64,000 bases of DNA, taken from NCBI GenBank assembly GCA_963576475.1, contig OY754990.1:8429485-8493484 (forward strand), in the 5' to 3' direction. The notes beneath the pieces are model-generated. The model saw only the letters and a program-made list of their open reading frames with translations, was not told the origin of the DNA and did no database searches. Origin of the DNA: Molanna angustata. Its lineage: Eukaryota > Arthropoda > Insecta > Trichoptera > Molannidae. Shown piece after piece: positions 1-11,748 of this stretch (within the stretch, counting starts at the first letter, position 1; every line of letters begins with the position of its first letter). A program made the translations under genes and the position numbers.

Positions 1-2
1 TA

Positions 3-350
3 GATCCAAAAATATTTAACCTCTTCAAAACTGATTTTCCACTATTAAGAACCTACTCTCATATCAAATTGAAAACTATAGCAAACAACTGGTTAAATTA
101 CCAAAGGACGAAAAAAATCAAAATTATATTAGCATTAGCCCTTTTTACATCAAGCAATATTTTCATACAACACTAAAACATATACATACTTGCACATCTA
201 TATTACTTCAACCTACCACTAAACCTTACAAAAATAACTAACACTATGACGAATATAAAATAATAGAACTGATTTATATAACGCTACTCTGGGACAGGCT
301 TAGCCTAGAAGAGTAGCCTAATCCACTAATTAAAAAATATTTATGTATAC
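3..350 (+). pseudogene. 3' remnant of a non-LTR element (partial reading frame)
   Basis: The window opens inside a reading frame that runs 57 codons from base 3 to a stop at 174-176. No diagnostic motif is visible. It is followed by a GGGACAGGC-type stretch near 290 that resembles the GGGACA-containing LINE 3' ends seen here at 12.8 and 22.3 kb. I infer a LINE 3' end, but the family cannot be named from so short a piece. Confidence 0.3.
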
Positions 351-431
351 ACTTATGACAAACTTTAACTTTTTCTTAATTATAGTATAACCTATAATTT
401 TTATTTACTACTGTATAAAGTTATACTGTAC

Positions 432-1358
<927 letters not shown>

Positions 1359-1515
1359 TATCTTTGACTCCCGACAGGGAAAAAATCCAATGTTTGCGCA
1401 TATGCAATAATAAAAATATTCGATTATATTGTACTTATTCTGTTATTATTATACATACTTGTAAAAAGGATTTTTAATAAATAAATAAATAATATTTACA
1501 ATAATAATACACACA

Positions 1516-1828
1516 ATGTTTATGGTGTCGACCTTGGCAGAAGAAGAATCGCTGCTCATTCAATATATCGAATGCACCCGACCAATGCATTCGGGTATCT
1601 CTGTCGACACGAAGATATCACAATATGACTTACCTGGCATATATTCTATTTCCAGATCCTCAGAGTCTTGCAAACTCTCGGTCCACAAACGCTCCAAGCA
1701 CGGTATCGGAAATAATGTATCAAAAGATGACTGTGATAATGTCAGAGATAAGTTACTAATCTGCAAGCATTGTGCACTGACATTCTCCACCATAACGGGA
1801 CTGATGCAGCACGAAGCTAAACATACAG
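1516..1828 (+). CDS. C2H2 zinc-finger gene, exon 1 (finger 1)
   Basis: First visible coding exon of a C2H2 zinc-finger protein, probably a nuclear DNA-binding protein. From ATG 1516 about 104 residues are read, ending in a complete finger, CKHC then 12 residues then HEAKH. The exon stops in the linker at HTG, at a GTTAGT donor (1829), phase 1. Joining to the acceptor at 11540 restores a normal finger linker, which strongly supports the junction. An in-frame stop lies upstream at 1486. ATG 1516 could be the start, but the AG at 1543-1544 could also be an acceptor, so further 5' exons are possible. An acidic, Ser-rich N-terminus precedes the finger. No promoter is recognisable; the upstream DNA is repeat-derived. 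Confidence 0.7.
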
Positions 1829-1889
1829 GTTAGTTGGTTCTCTTTGACGACTATTTCATACATATAATATGAAATTGTTACAATGGAGG

Positions 1890-1985
1890 TCATTCTAGTT
1901 GAATAGTAGAAGAAACATTGGCGTGAGAAATGAATTTAAATGAATTTCTCCTCTGTTGGGAATCGAACCCAGGACGCCTGCACAG
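1890..1985 (-). repeat. SINE-like fragment with tRNA B-box
   Basis: On the - strand it reads GGTTCGATTCCCAAC, a Pol III B-box match, followed by a stretch shared with the copy at 15511-15670. The A-box end is missing, so it appears 5'-truncated. It lies in intron 1 of the zinc-finger gene. Confidence 0.5.
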
Positions 1986-2037
1986 AAACCAAACGGCTCA
2001 CGTAGATACATACATACCATCACGGAAAATCTCACAG

Positions 2038-2288
2038 GGTGGGGTAACCAGCGACAGAAGTGCGGGTGTGTATAGCCTCATTAAAAGATGCACTACACAT
2101 GCGTGTACACACACATAAACATCCAGTCTCGTTTCACAAAAAAGGTGAAATCAAAATAAAATACAACAGGCAAAATATTTTTGTCATCTTTGTATGTAAA
2201 GAAAATGGATTTATTCATTCATTTATTCATACTATCAAGGCGTACCCCACAATGTAGGGTAACCAGCGACAGGTGTGCGAGTGTGCAT
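2038..2288 (+). repeat. Duplicated dispersed repeat, second copy split by a hAT element
   Basis: Two similar units begin with GGGTAACCAGCGACAG: one at about 2040-2140, the other at 2256-2288 continuing at 4857-4930 beyond the hAT insertion. Both carry a CCAGTCTCGT-type end. A partial reverse copy lies at 35706-35750. The DNA between the units is A/T-rich with no gene. Confidence 0.6.
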
Positions 2289-4856
2289 TAGATATGAGCG
2301 CCGATGGTCAATTTTGCGGCGGCGGCGGGTCGGCGGCGCGCCCGAGGAAATTATAATTTTTTATCAGGGAACGATTTCATAACTTAAATATAAATAAAAA
2401 TTCTTGGCTTTAGTTCTATCAAGAATTGATGAACGATAAACTAAATTTAGGGATTGATTTCTTAAAAAAAGACATAAATGAAACAGCATTGTAGGTTAGG
2501 TAGGTACTGAAGAATGCTTTATAATCTTAATAAAAAAGAACGGAGAAAATAAACAATTGTCATTGCTAAATCTTAAATATCACCCTTTTTTTAACAATAA
2601 TAAGGTACGAAAAACATAAAAAATAATACTTATTTTTTAATAGAAATTTTACAGTCTTATAAATAATTAGAGAACACGTTTACTATTATACATTCTCATT
2701 TCTCATAAATTCCCTAAAATAAGCATAATCGCTTGTACTACAGAACGAAATTAGTTGAGGCAATGTGAGATTCAAACTCTTGTGCACTGGATTACAAATT
2801 CAGTGCTACCTGTCACCGTCCTATCTAATTTGAATCAGACATCAGGTTTAAATGTGACTTAAATATATTTAGGTACACCAAAAATTTGAACAACATGTTT
2901 ACTCTTGTTGGGTCATTTTGATAATACCTACCTACTATTGTGGGTGTAGGTGGTTTTTTTTGTTACATATCTCATTCGATTTAAAACATCAGTGGGAGCA
3001 ACATCAGTTGCCATTTTTTTTCGCATTGTTACATCAGTAACCATTATAATTTGTTTAAAAAAAGTTCTCATTCATTTTATACCATATTTGTATCATTAGA
3101 AATCTGTGATAGTGAATTTGGGTGTAAGTTCGCAAAAAGAAGCCTATCCTAATTTCTCTTCCAACTCCAATTCCCGAATTCCTTTCTCCAAGGCTTCGGT
3201 GGATTGGGATCTGCAAGAAGGGTAAGTGCTACCAAACTGTAGTTCTGATTTGTCCGTAGTATTGATTAATTTATTTGCAATACAGTCCACCATTTAACAT
3301 ACAACTCTTTTATACATTCTTTGCAAAATCCATAATTGTCATGGATAAATACTATCCTATTTAGCCTCAAAGGATGCAGTAGTGAACGTTTCGCGGTTAT
3401 CACGAGTCCAGCTGTGGAAAAGGCTCTATCGCTCGGTGTGCTGGTGGCTGGTATATTCAAAATCGAGCGTGCAAGAGTATACAATGATGGGAAAGAAGTT
3501 TCCCTGTCTTTCCAGTACTGTAGAACGTCTCCACCGTAAGGCTCTAAATCTTCAGGACTTGCTGTACTGAAATATTTCCAGCATTCAATTTCTACTTCAC
3601 TCTCGGAATTACGTTTAATGGTGCTGTGTTTTCGCGCCAAATCCAGTAGAAAGTTTGCAGTACTAGCAGAAGAACTCGGCCCAGCTTTGGCGGAATCAAT
3701 TACTTGATTTTGACGAATATCTTCAGTTGTCAACCGGCTCCTGACCATCGTTTATAAAAATGAAACTTTAGTATCTCCTATTTTTGCATGTATTCTTCAA
3801 TCTCATTAATGGAATCGAATCGACAATTAAGCAAAGTTGCTGCAACAACTATATCGGTTAATTAAAGGAAATCTGCATTCCAGACCCTTTAATATGTTAT
3901 TTTTGAGCCTACTAATTATGAGAGGTTCATCGTCATTCGCTTCTTCGAGCAATATTTTTACTTCCGAGCGAAATACTAGAGACAGATTCAAAGTAGGTTG
4001 AGTTTCTGAACTATTTTCTTAAAATTTTCAAGAATCAGTGCCTCAATAGTTTCATATTCGGTATCTTGTAATACGAGACCACCTCGTCCTATTTCGTTGA
4101 GAATTTCCTTTATAGGCTGGCGATTTGCATAGTGAGAAATGCTTTTAAGCATCATCAAAATGCTATGCCATCTAGTGCTTGTGCTCGTTTTAATGGTAGA
4201 AGGGGACAGCAAATGAAGCTCTTTCGGGTGTCAGAGTCGGTTAAGTCGCAATCTTCCAAGTGTTCGATGGATTCTTCAAATTCTTCAATAGAATACAGCA
4301 ATTCTCGCTGTTCTACGGATGCAGCGGCTTCAACACGTGGTGCCCTATATCGAACATATTTGACAATCCTTTTGCATTTTTTTTTTTATTTTGTCTATTT
4401 CTTTTGTATTTTCGATGCCATTTACATTGACTAGATTGTGTAAAGCATGATAAAGGCAGAGGTGGTTATCAAACCCTAATAAATTTGTAACTCGTTTCAT
4501 ATTACCACCTCTTTTTCAACTACTAGTTGACCAAATTCTGTCCAACAAAAACTATGTATGTTTATGTTTTTTGGACAGATTTTTCATAGGTGTTTTCATA
4601 GGACAGATATGTCTTTTATTATTGTTTTATAAATATCAACATTTACTGTCATTTTTTACAACACATCAACAAATAACCACGCACAAGTTCACTCGGTAAT
4701 GTATTTCACTGACGGCTGGCCGGCTACTGACGGGCGGACCGGCTACTGACGGGCGGACCGCGAGTGCGAGCGAGATAGTAAGTCGCAATTTGAAACGGCG
4801 GCGCGCCGACATGAAGTCACGGCGACGGCGGCGCGCCGGCGTGGCGCTCATATCTA
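2289..4856 (-). mobile_element. hAT DNA transposon, 2568 bp, decayed
   Basis: Both ends are visible. Perfect 14-base terminal inverted repeats, TAGATATGAGCGCC, lie at 2289-2302 and, reversed, at 4843-4856. An 8-base target duplication, GTGTGCAT, lies at 2281-2288 and 4857-4864. GC-rich subterminal CGGCGGCG-type runs occur at both ends. The 8-bp duplication and the transposase remains inside identify the hAT superfamily. The target is one copy of a locally duplicated repeat, which gives an internal control for the empty site. It lies antisense in intron 1 of the zinc-finger gene. Confidence 0.88.
3266..4434 (-). pseudogene. hAT transposase pseudogene
   Basis: Remains of a hAT transposase, the enzyme that cuts and joins the element's ends. 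The 3' open segment (3266-3748, 160 residues) carries the C-terminal dimerisation region, recognisable by LQYWKDRETSFPSLYTLAR and the PATSTPSDRAFSTAG stretch. An upstream segment (3988-4212) has the STRWHSILMMLKSI region of the RNase H-like fold, and acidic sequence continues to about 4400. Frame changes near 4200 and several stops between 3748 and 3988 break the gene. The N-terminal BED finger and the first catalytic acidic residue were not found. Non-functional; dimerisation region well preserved. Confidence 0.85.
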
Positions 4857-4864
4857 GTGTGCAT

Positions 4865-5660
4865 TACCTAATAAAAGGAAGAAAAACACATGCGTGCATA
4901 CCCACACACCAGTCTCGTCTCACCTAAAACTTTATGGCCTAGGTTACGGCTCTAAGGGCCTAGGCAGTAAAGGCGGGGGTGGGCGGCCGACGCTGTTGTG
5001 CCCTCGTCAATTCTGTACTTAGAGAAGAGCAGGACGAACACCTTCAGTCTCGCTCGGCAGTGACTCGTCAAACTGTGGCGAATGTTGTTGTGTAGTTCTG
5101 GCACACCGCCGGCGCAGACGTCGGGTCAGACATCCTGTGTTGACAACTAGACGTCAAAACTGACAGGTGATGATTGCGTCGGATGCCCCCGGTGTTAGCC
5201 CGCGGAACCTTCGGACGCCAACACGAGGACTGAGGGGTGCGGGGACAAGCCCTTCCATTCGATCGGTTGTGCTAGGGGCTTGCCCCTGCTGCCGGTCTTA
5301 AGCGGTTGCCCCGCCGTTTGAGGTTGGATTCTCGGGGGCAGTGGTTGAACCCGATGGATAGTGGATATTTGTGTTGTCCGACGTTGCGGCTGCGTCCGGT
5401 GGTGAACAGGGCCAATGGGTTCTATAGCGTCGCCGGCGTGGAAGTGAATCGTGATCTCCCTCACCTAAAAAGGCACTACATTCAGTATCTGTGGTGAATT
5501 TCATTGCTGAACTATGTGAGATTGTTGCCTGTTTTTTTTTTGCGTATACCCGGCTCTTACGGGAAACTCGAAAACAATGAAACCAGAAAAGAGTGGAAAC
5601 ACCATTCTAAGCCAGTGCCTCTCAGCATATAAATAGCTCATAAAAAAACCTTACATTTAT
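4865..5660. other. GC-rich intronic stretch of unknown origin
   Basis: After the hAT target repeat the DNA turns GC-rich (about 4940-5500) in an otherwise AT-rich intron. Several short frames cross it on both strands, but none has a recognisable motif or splice context. It resembles the 5' region of a retroelement, which I could not confirm. Confidence 0.3.
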
Positions 5661-5667
5661 TTATTTA

Positions 5668-5956
5668 TTGAATACTTTATTGTACATAACTTATTTGCCT
5701 GTACAAATGGCGGACATATTGTCTAGTGGCAATTCCTTCCAGACAACCATCTGTTACAATTGTAGGTTCTCAACATATCCTCGAAAGCATTTTCTTTCAA
5801 ATAGAGTGGTGAATACTTGGAATAAACTGCCCCAACATGTTTTGGTGTTGATATTTCCTTTCAAATAGAGTGGTGAATACTTGGAATAAACTGCCCCAAC
5901 ATGTTTTGGTGTTGATATTTTCTTTCAAATAGAGTGGTGAATACTTGGAATAAACT
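5668..5956 (+). pseudogene. Old LINE C-terminal tail with 64-bp triplication (left half)
   Basis: The frame encodes the end of a non-LTR reverse transcriptase protein; the diagnostic piece is SNRVVNTWNKLPQHV, matching the R-V-V-N-x-W-N-x-L-P signature at the C-terminus of CR1/Jockey-type ORF2 proteins. A 64-base unit carrying it is repeated: TCAAATAGAG occurs at about 5797, 5861 and 5925. Since 64 is not a multiple of 3, the duplication breaks the frame. The third unit is interrupted at 5956 by the younger LINE, and the sequence resumes at 11245. Confidence 0.65.
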
Positions 5957-6179
5957 TTTTTTTTTTTTTTTATTTAACAAAAACAATACAATGTTCACAT
6001 ATAAATCATAATTTAAAAAGGTATACAATTTCCATCATATAATTCATAATAACCCTCTTTAATTGAGATAAAATCTCGTGTTAAAAGAGGGGAGTATCTA
6101 TTTAATATTGTTACATTTACCAAAACATTGTACATCTACTAAAAAATATGAAGCTACACAAAACAAGAATGAAATAACA

Positions 6180-9138
6180 AAAAATAAATAAAGAAATCAG
6201 TACAATTTTTTAATTTTATTTTTAAATATACTATAATTTTTTCGAGTCTAAGACTCAAAGGGAGTTCATTAAACCACTTAGTACCTTTATACTTATAGAA
6301 ATGTTGTGAGGCAGTTGTACCTATGTAAAAGAGGAATGGTAATACATCCTTGTGAATTTATTCTGCTGCTTAAAGAAAATGACAATTGGTTTGAATTTGT
6401 AAGAATATCTTTATGAATTTGGAACAATGAGATTTTTTTGTAGATATTTTCAACAGTTGAAACTTTAAATTCTTGAAATAAATTAATAGTTGGATAATCA
6501 AATCTCTTTTTTAATATAATTTTAATAATGATTCTTTGAAAAACTTCTAAAGGCACTAAAGTGGTTTTAAAAGCTCCCCCCCAACATATAATGCCATATT
6601 GTAAGATGGATTGAAATAATGAAAAATATATTGTTTTAAGCAAGTTTGTTTGAAGTATATTTCTTAGTCTCAGAAAAATAAAAATTAGCTTTTTAAGGCG
6701 TTCAATAGTAGTAGTTATATGTAATTTCCATTTCATACTGCTTTCAATAATAATGCCTAGGTATCGGATGTTATTTTTAGTGGATAATTTAATACACGCT
6801 GAGTTACAAGATATGGAGTTGTTGAAACAGGAATTGTCAATATGAATTTTAATATTAAGGTCTTCTGGGATGTATTTATCATTTAGTGCAAATGGGATAA
6901 TACACGTTTTATCTGTATTCAATGAAAGTACATTACAATCGAACCAAGACTTCGAAACACTTATATCTGATTCAGCTGAGGCAATTAATTCCTTCCAGGT
7001 GTTATCTTTCAGTATAATGGCAGTGTCATCAGCATAAGAAATTATTTTACCAGATATTGGCTGATTGAATATATCATTCACATAAATTATAAATAAAAGT
7101 GGACCAAGTACAGTACCTTGAGGTATACCAAAGTTTGCGTTTTTGAAATCACTTAATGTATTGTTGAGTTTGACATATTGTTTTCTTTTAAATAAATAAT
7201 TTTGTACCCAGCTTTTAACTTTTCCCGTTATTCCAATTTTATTTAATTTATTTATTAGTTTTGTATGTGATACACTATCAAACACTTTTTCCCTTGATCC
7301 AGTGCATTATATATAGTAGAGGTCAATTCAACAATAGCATCTTGAGTGCTTAATTTCTCCCTAAAACCATATTGGCTAGAGCTGATTATTTTATTTCTGT
7401 TTACAAACTGTATTATTTGTTTTTTTACGGCTTTTTCATACAGTTTTGCTATATTAGATACTAATGATATCGGTCTGTAATTATTTGTATTTTTTTTGTC
7501 ACCAGTTTTGAAAATTGGCATGATTATTGTAGTTTTATAATTACTAGGAAAATTACCATTTGTAAGACTACAATTTATTATATGGGCAATGGGTTTACTG
7601 AGCGATTTTCTATTTAATTTTAGTATTTCAGCTGTTATATTATCAAAACCTGGCGCAGAACCCCCTCGAAGTTCTTTTATATAATTTTCGACATCAGACT
7701 GATTAATTGTCTCAAATTTTTCGAAACCATCTGTAGTGTCAGGATCAATAGTATTTTGTACATAAGTGTTTTTGTTAATATTGTTTGCTAAGTTTTTTCC
7801 AACATCAGCAAAGTAATTGTTGAAAATATTGGCACATTCTTTCGGATTACTTTTTGTGTCAAGTATATTGTTGTCATTTCCTATGACTTTGTCTATAGTA
7901 TAATGTTTTGATTTTTTGCTAATGATTTCGTTAACCGTTTGCCAAATCTTTTTATTATTATTACTGTATGTCATTATTTTTTGCCTATAATAATCTTCTT
8001 TTGTCATTTTTATGATTTTAGAAAGTTTATTTCTGTATTTTTTAAAATAAGACCGTAGGTTCGTGTCGTTCGGGTATAATTTAGTATTTTTAAAAAAAAA
8101 TTCTTTAAAACGTATTGATACAATCAAACCATGTGATATCCATGGTTTTAATTTCTTATATTTTGAAGTTGGCTTAGGTATTTGAAAAGAAGTAGCGTCT
8201 AATATATGTTTATTAAATGTTTTTTCAAAATTGTGTGCACATGTTTCGGTATCATTTGTTGATAAAACAGACTCCCAGTTTTCCTGCTGTAGTTTTGAGT
8301 GTAGCTTTTCAAGATTAAGAAATGTCTTTTTAGATGTAGAATTTTCTTTCTCGTTTTTAAAAGATGTTTTACTAAGTTCATATAAAAATATACAAGTGTG
8401 ATGATCAGTTATGTTATTTTTCCAGACAATCGACGAGATATTATCAGTATCATATATATTCGACCAAATGTGATCAATACACGATGGTTTTTGACCTAAT
8501 ATTTCTCTCGTATGACTTTTATTGTATTGTTTAAATTCAAGTTCGGTCATAACATTTATATAGTCTGTTTTATTTTGACTAACATCATTATTTGCGGTAT
8601 TTATATTAATATCGCCTATAATAATTGTTTGGTTTAATCGTTTATTGACAAATATATTTTTAAGTTCTTCTAAAAAAACATTTATATTAGAGTCATGAGT
8701 TCGATATAATGCAATAATGTGAAAAGATATGTTATTAAAATTTAAACTAATATGCAAACAATTTACAAGTTGTATAGGTATTTCAATAATTTTAGTGTTT
8801 ATACATGTATTTTTTATAAATATAACTATTCCGCTATTTCTATTAATAATATATTTAGTGTATGAACAGTGATATCCAGGGAGGTTGTAATTTCCAGAAT
8901 AATTATTTAAATGTGCTTCAGTTAAGACAATACAGTCTGGCTTGAGAATTAATGAGTTTAGTGAAAGTGTAAATTCATCGAAATTGTGTTTAATACTTCT
9001 TATATTCAGGTGAAGTATTGAAAAAGTATTACTCATATTCATAGTCTTAAATACATTATTACACTCTGAAATGGTACTACAAATATTTTCAGATATATTA
9101 TAAGTATTATCAATGTCATCAAAAATTAAATTAGCCAT
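6180..9138 (-). pseudogene. LINE ORF2: endonuclease-reverse transcriptase, broken
   Basis: Reads from ATG 9138. The N-terminal third is an apurinic-type endonuclease: LHLNIRSI, a catalytic TEAHLN region, IIIGDININ, CIDHIWSN and ITDHH. The RT follows with FKTGDKKNTNNYRPISLVSN and SSQYGFREKLST. Near 7290 a small deletion joins DQGKK directly to a frame starting FDSVSHTKL. This shifts frame and removes the stretch expected to hold the first catalytic aspartate of RT motif A. The rest (6293-7285) keeps GIPQGTVLGPLLF and the catalytic YADD. A second frame change near 6300 precedes a WFNELP tail reaching about 6180. Clearly inactive, but little decayed otherwise. Confidence 0.88.
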
Positions 9139-9954
9139 CTTATATATTAAAATTAAAATATCTTATATAAACAGGCATTAAAAGTGGTAATAGATAGTTG
9201 ATTTTATATAAACTTATATGCTTTTGAAATTTCAAAAAAGAAGTTATCATTTTAACACAGATATAATATATTGTATGTTTTGGCAATGTAAATATGTAAA
9301 TGTATTGGTCATTTATGGTATAATACAAGTTAAGTATCCCTGTTGTATAATGTATAATATTTTTACAACAATAATACTTTTGTGCATCGACCGCTTGCGG
9401 TACGAAACAGTAAAGCATCACTAGTGTACAGTCAATAATAATAATATCAATGCATAGAGCAAAAACTAACCTATTACGGACCGACTTTATAATATTTAAT
9501 ATATTTTTTATTGAAAATATAATATCATCTAAATGTAACAGACAGTATAGTATATTTGAACACTTTATAAAACACAACATGATCATTAACTGTTGCATAA
9601 AAATAATTAAAAAAAATATATTTGTATGTAAATTTGAATATTTAAGAGATATAAAATCACCATAAACTGTTGTATAAAAAGTAACATTTTCTTTTTGTTG
9701 TTAATAGATATTTGAAGTTTATTTCGAGTGTAAAAAACATTGACAGTACCTAGATCCTTACATATGAAATTAATCGTTATTGTAATTAAATGTATTGAAA
9801 ATAGAGTTTTTGATTGGTTTGAAGTAGAAGAGGATAAGTTCACTTCATACTGTTGCATAGAATATATGATACAAAGTTTTATATAAAATGAAAAAACAAT
9901 TTTAGAGTATGTAATAAGTATGTACTCGTACATAATAATATTATGATATTATCA
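9139..9954 (-). other. 816-base AT-rich spacer between the LINE ORFs
   Basis: No convincing protein; the frames present are low-complexity AT-derived. On the + strand CTGTTGCATA or CTGTTGTATA occurs near 9340, 9587, 9665 and 9849. The spacer is long for a Jockey-type element, whose ORFs are usually close or overlapping. Confidence 0.4.
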
Positions 9955-11133
9955 TCATTCATAATCAATTCTACTTAGGGCAATTGATACCATTTTTTTA
10001 TAATATAGACAATGTTTTGTGTTTGCGGCATGGTTGACATCGAATGTTAATTTGTAAGCATTGTTTTGATACTCACAATTTTTACATTTTGGAGTTGAGT
10101 CAGTATTTTTACAATCGGATAATTTATGGTCCCCACCGCAATGCATACAATTTGGTTTTTTATCCTTATTTAGACATCTTAATGCTGTGTGACCAAATTT
10201 AAGACAGTGGTAGCATTGCATGACCGGAGTAGCATCCTCGATCATTACTCGTTGAAAACCAATGTTTATTTTAGCTTTTTTGATGAGGCAGCTTCTCAAT
10301 TTTCCACTTGTTTCTATTAAGTAATTTGTAAAATTACTATGTTCTTTGGGTTTAAACATTTTTAATAATTTTATAGTATTCTTCGGGTTCTCATTCATAA
10401 TTTCTTTTATACCTTCATTTTGTGTTTTTAAAGTATCAATAATTTCACCTTCGGTGAAATCAGTTTGTAGTCCTTTTATACATAGTTTTGGATTTCTTTT
10501 TTGAAGTTCAGATGCAATGAGAGATTTACTAAGTTTAGTGTTGATTTCTTTCGTTAATTTTATTGCATGGTCCTTATTTGGACATGATATTATAAGTCTG
10601 TTTTGTGTGATTTTTTTTATTCCATTGACAGCAATTCCTAGGGTTGTAATTTTAATTTCTTTCGTAACTAGATCTTTTATTTCATCAGCTGTCATTTGTG
10701 TTTTCTCAGATTTGATCAAAAGCGAGTATTTATTTTCTGGAATAACTTTTTTATCTTCTTTGTGGTATGATAAAATCTTTTCTTCGCTTTTTTCTTTGAA
10801 ATAGGTTTCAATTCTCCTCATATTTTGTTGATTATTATCAGTTATCTTCCTTATGCAGTCATCATTTTTATTAATTAATGTAACTTGTAGGTTAATAATT
10901 TGGTCCTGTAGAATCGATTTTTCCTCCTCTTTAATCACCAATTTATTTTGTAATTCAATTATATCTTTTTGTTGTTTTACTTCATGTTTATTTACTAAGT
11001 CCTCTAATAATTTGACATATTTGTCTAAGTTTGTTCTAATGTCCTTTTGTGTCTTATTTTCAGTTTTTGATATATTAGAAATTTTGTCAATTTCAGTTCT
11101 TAAAGAGTTAAAAATTTCTTCTGTACCTTCCAT
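9955..11133 (-). CDS. LINE ORF1 (Gag-like nucleic acid-binding protein)
   Basis: About 392 residues from an ATG at 11133 (context ACACCATGG; MEGTEEIF). The frame is also open upstream of this ATG. Such proteins coat the LINE RNA and escort it to the nucleus. The N-terminal third is Lys/Glu/Gln-rich and coiled-coil-like. The C-terminal end carries zinc knuckles: CYHCLKFGHTALRC, CMHCGGDHKLSDC, and a third irregular Cys/His cluster starting CKNC. This knuckle series is typical of Jockey/I-group ORF1. The frame is intact. An 816-base spacer separates it from ORF2. Expression would need the element's own 5' promoter; none can be proven from sequence. Confidence 0.85.
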   Translation of the reverse strand: MEGTEEIFNSLRTEIDKISNISKTENKTQKDIRTNLDKYVKLLEDLVNKHEVKQQKDIIELQNKLVIKEEEKSILQDQIINLQVTLINKNDDCIRKITDNNQQNMRRIETYFKEKSEEKILSYHKEDKKVIPENKYSLLIKSEKTQMTADEIKDLVTKEIKITTLGIAVNGIKKITQNRLIISCPNKDHAIKLTKEINTKLSKSLIASELQKRNPKLCIKGLQTDFTEGEIIDTLKTQNEGIKEIMNENPKNTIKLLKMFKPKEHSNFTNYLIETSGKLRSCLIKKAKINIGFQRVMIEDATPVMQCYHCLKFGHTALRCLNKDKKPNCMHCGGDHKLSDCKNTDSTPKCKNCEYQNNAYKLTFDVNHAANTKHCLYYKKMVSIALSRIDYE

Positions 11134-11244
11134 GGTATGTATAGTTCGTACGCCGCTTAGCGCGACTCCGTTATTTGTGTGGCACAACAAGAAACAGCAC
11201 AGTACAGTTCACACACGCAGCGGACGGCGTCCGGTACGATACTG

Positions 11245-11400
11245 AAACTGCCCCAACATGTTTTGTATGCTGAAAATGTTAATATTTTCAATAGTGGACT
11301 GGACTTTTTTTGGACACAGCAAAATAGTTACAACCAAATAATAAAATTCGACAGTGGATATAGGCACATCAGCTTTGGCTGACTGCCTATAAATAAATAA
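11245..11400 (+). pseudogene. Old LINE C-terminal tail (right half)
   Basis: Continues the relic at 5668-5956 after the younger LINE. It encodes LPQHVLYAENVNIFNSGLDF, which matches the usual end of the same protein family, then a stop and a tail of TAAATAAATAATAATAATAA typical of CR1-like LINE 3' ends. The first five bases are the target duplication. Confidence 0.65.
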
Positions 11401-11540
11401 TAATAATAATTATGGGTGAAAGTGGTACATGTACTAAAAAAGAAAACCTACATAAAACAATAATAATTGAGAACTTTAATATAATATCCTTTGTGAATCT
11501 GTAGTTAATTCTTATTGACATATTATTTTTGTTTTTATAG

Positions 11541-11748
11541 GAGTTAAGTCGTTCACATGTTCAAGTTGCGCTCCCATCAGAACGTTCCCATCCTCCAGTC
11601 AGCTGTTGCGTCACAGGACCAGCTTCCACGGAAGAGAGTTTCGCTGCCCGTCCTGTGCGTACAATGCCACCTCGCAACGGGATCTGCAGAGGCACCTGCG
11701 CACGCACGCCAGAGAAGTCGCCAGAACGTGTTCTGTTTGCCAGTACAG
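11541..11748 (+). CDS. C2H2 zinc-finger gene, exon 2 (fingers 2, 3 and half of 4)
   Basis: The acceptor TTTTTATAG ends at 11540 and the exon reads in phase 1 from exon 1. It encodes KSFTCSSC...HRTSFH (finger 2, with a 14-residue loop, slightly long), FRCPSCAYNATSQRDLQRH (finger 3, canonical) and the start of finger 4, TCSVCQYR. The exon ends at 11748 in phase 2 before a GTGTGA donor. The matching His pair of finger 4 is in exon 3, so the exon is real rather than a chance frame. Its GC content and codon use differ visibly from the repeat DNA around it. Confidence 0.85.

Larger units (their letters stand above)
5957..11244 (-). mobile_element. Full-length Jockey-like LINE, 5.3 kb
   Basis: A complete two-ORF non-LTR retrotransposon in reverse orientation. 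Its 3' end is the poly(A) tail (T run from 5957). The 5' end at 11244 begins CAGTATCG on its own strand, only about 110 bases before the ORF1 ATG. A 5-base target duplication AAACT flanks it (5952-5956 and 11245-11249), and removing the element restores the host LINE-tail sequence. The CCHC-bearing ORF1, the EN-RT ORF2 without RNase H, and the poly(A) tail fit Jockey or close relatives. It lies antisense in intron 1 of the zinc-finger gene. ORF2 is broken, so the copy is not autonomous. Confidence 0.85.

Noticed and set aside
9140..9933. Two frames of 108 and 152 residues in the LINE spacer
   Set aside because: AT-driven hydrophobic low-complexity products; no counterpart known in such LINEs.
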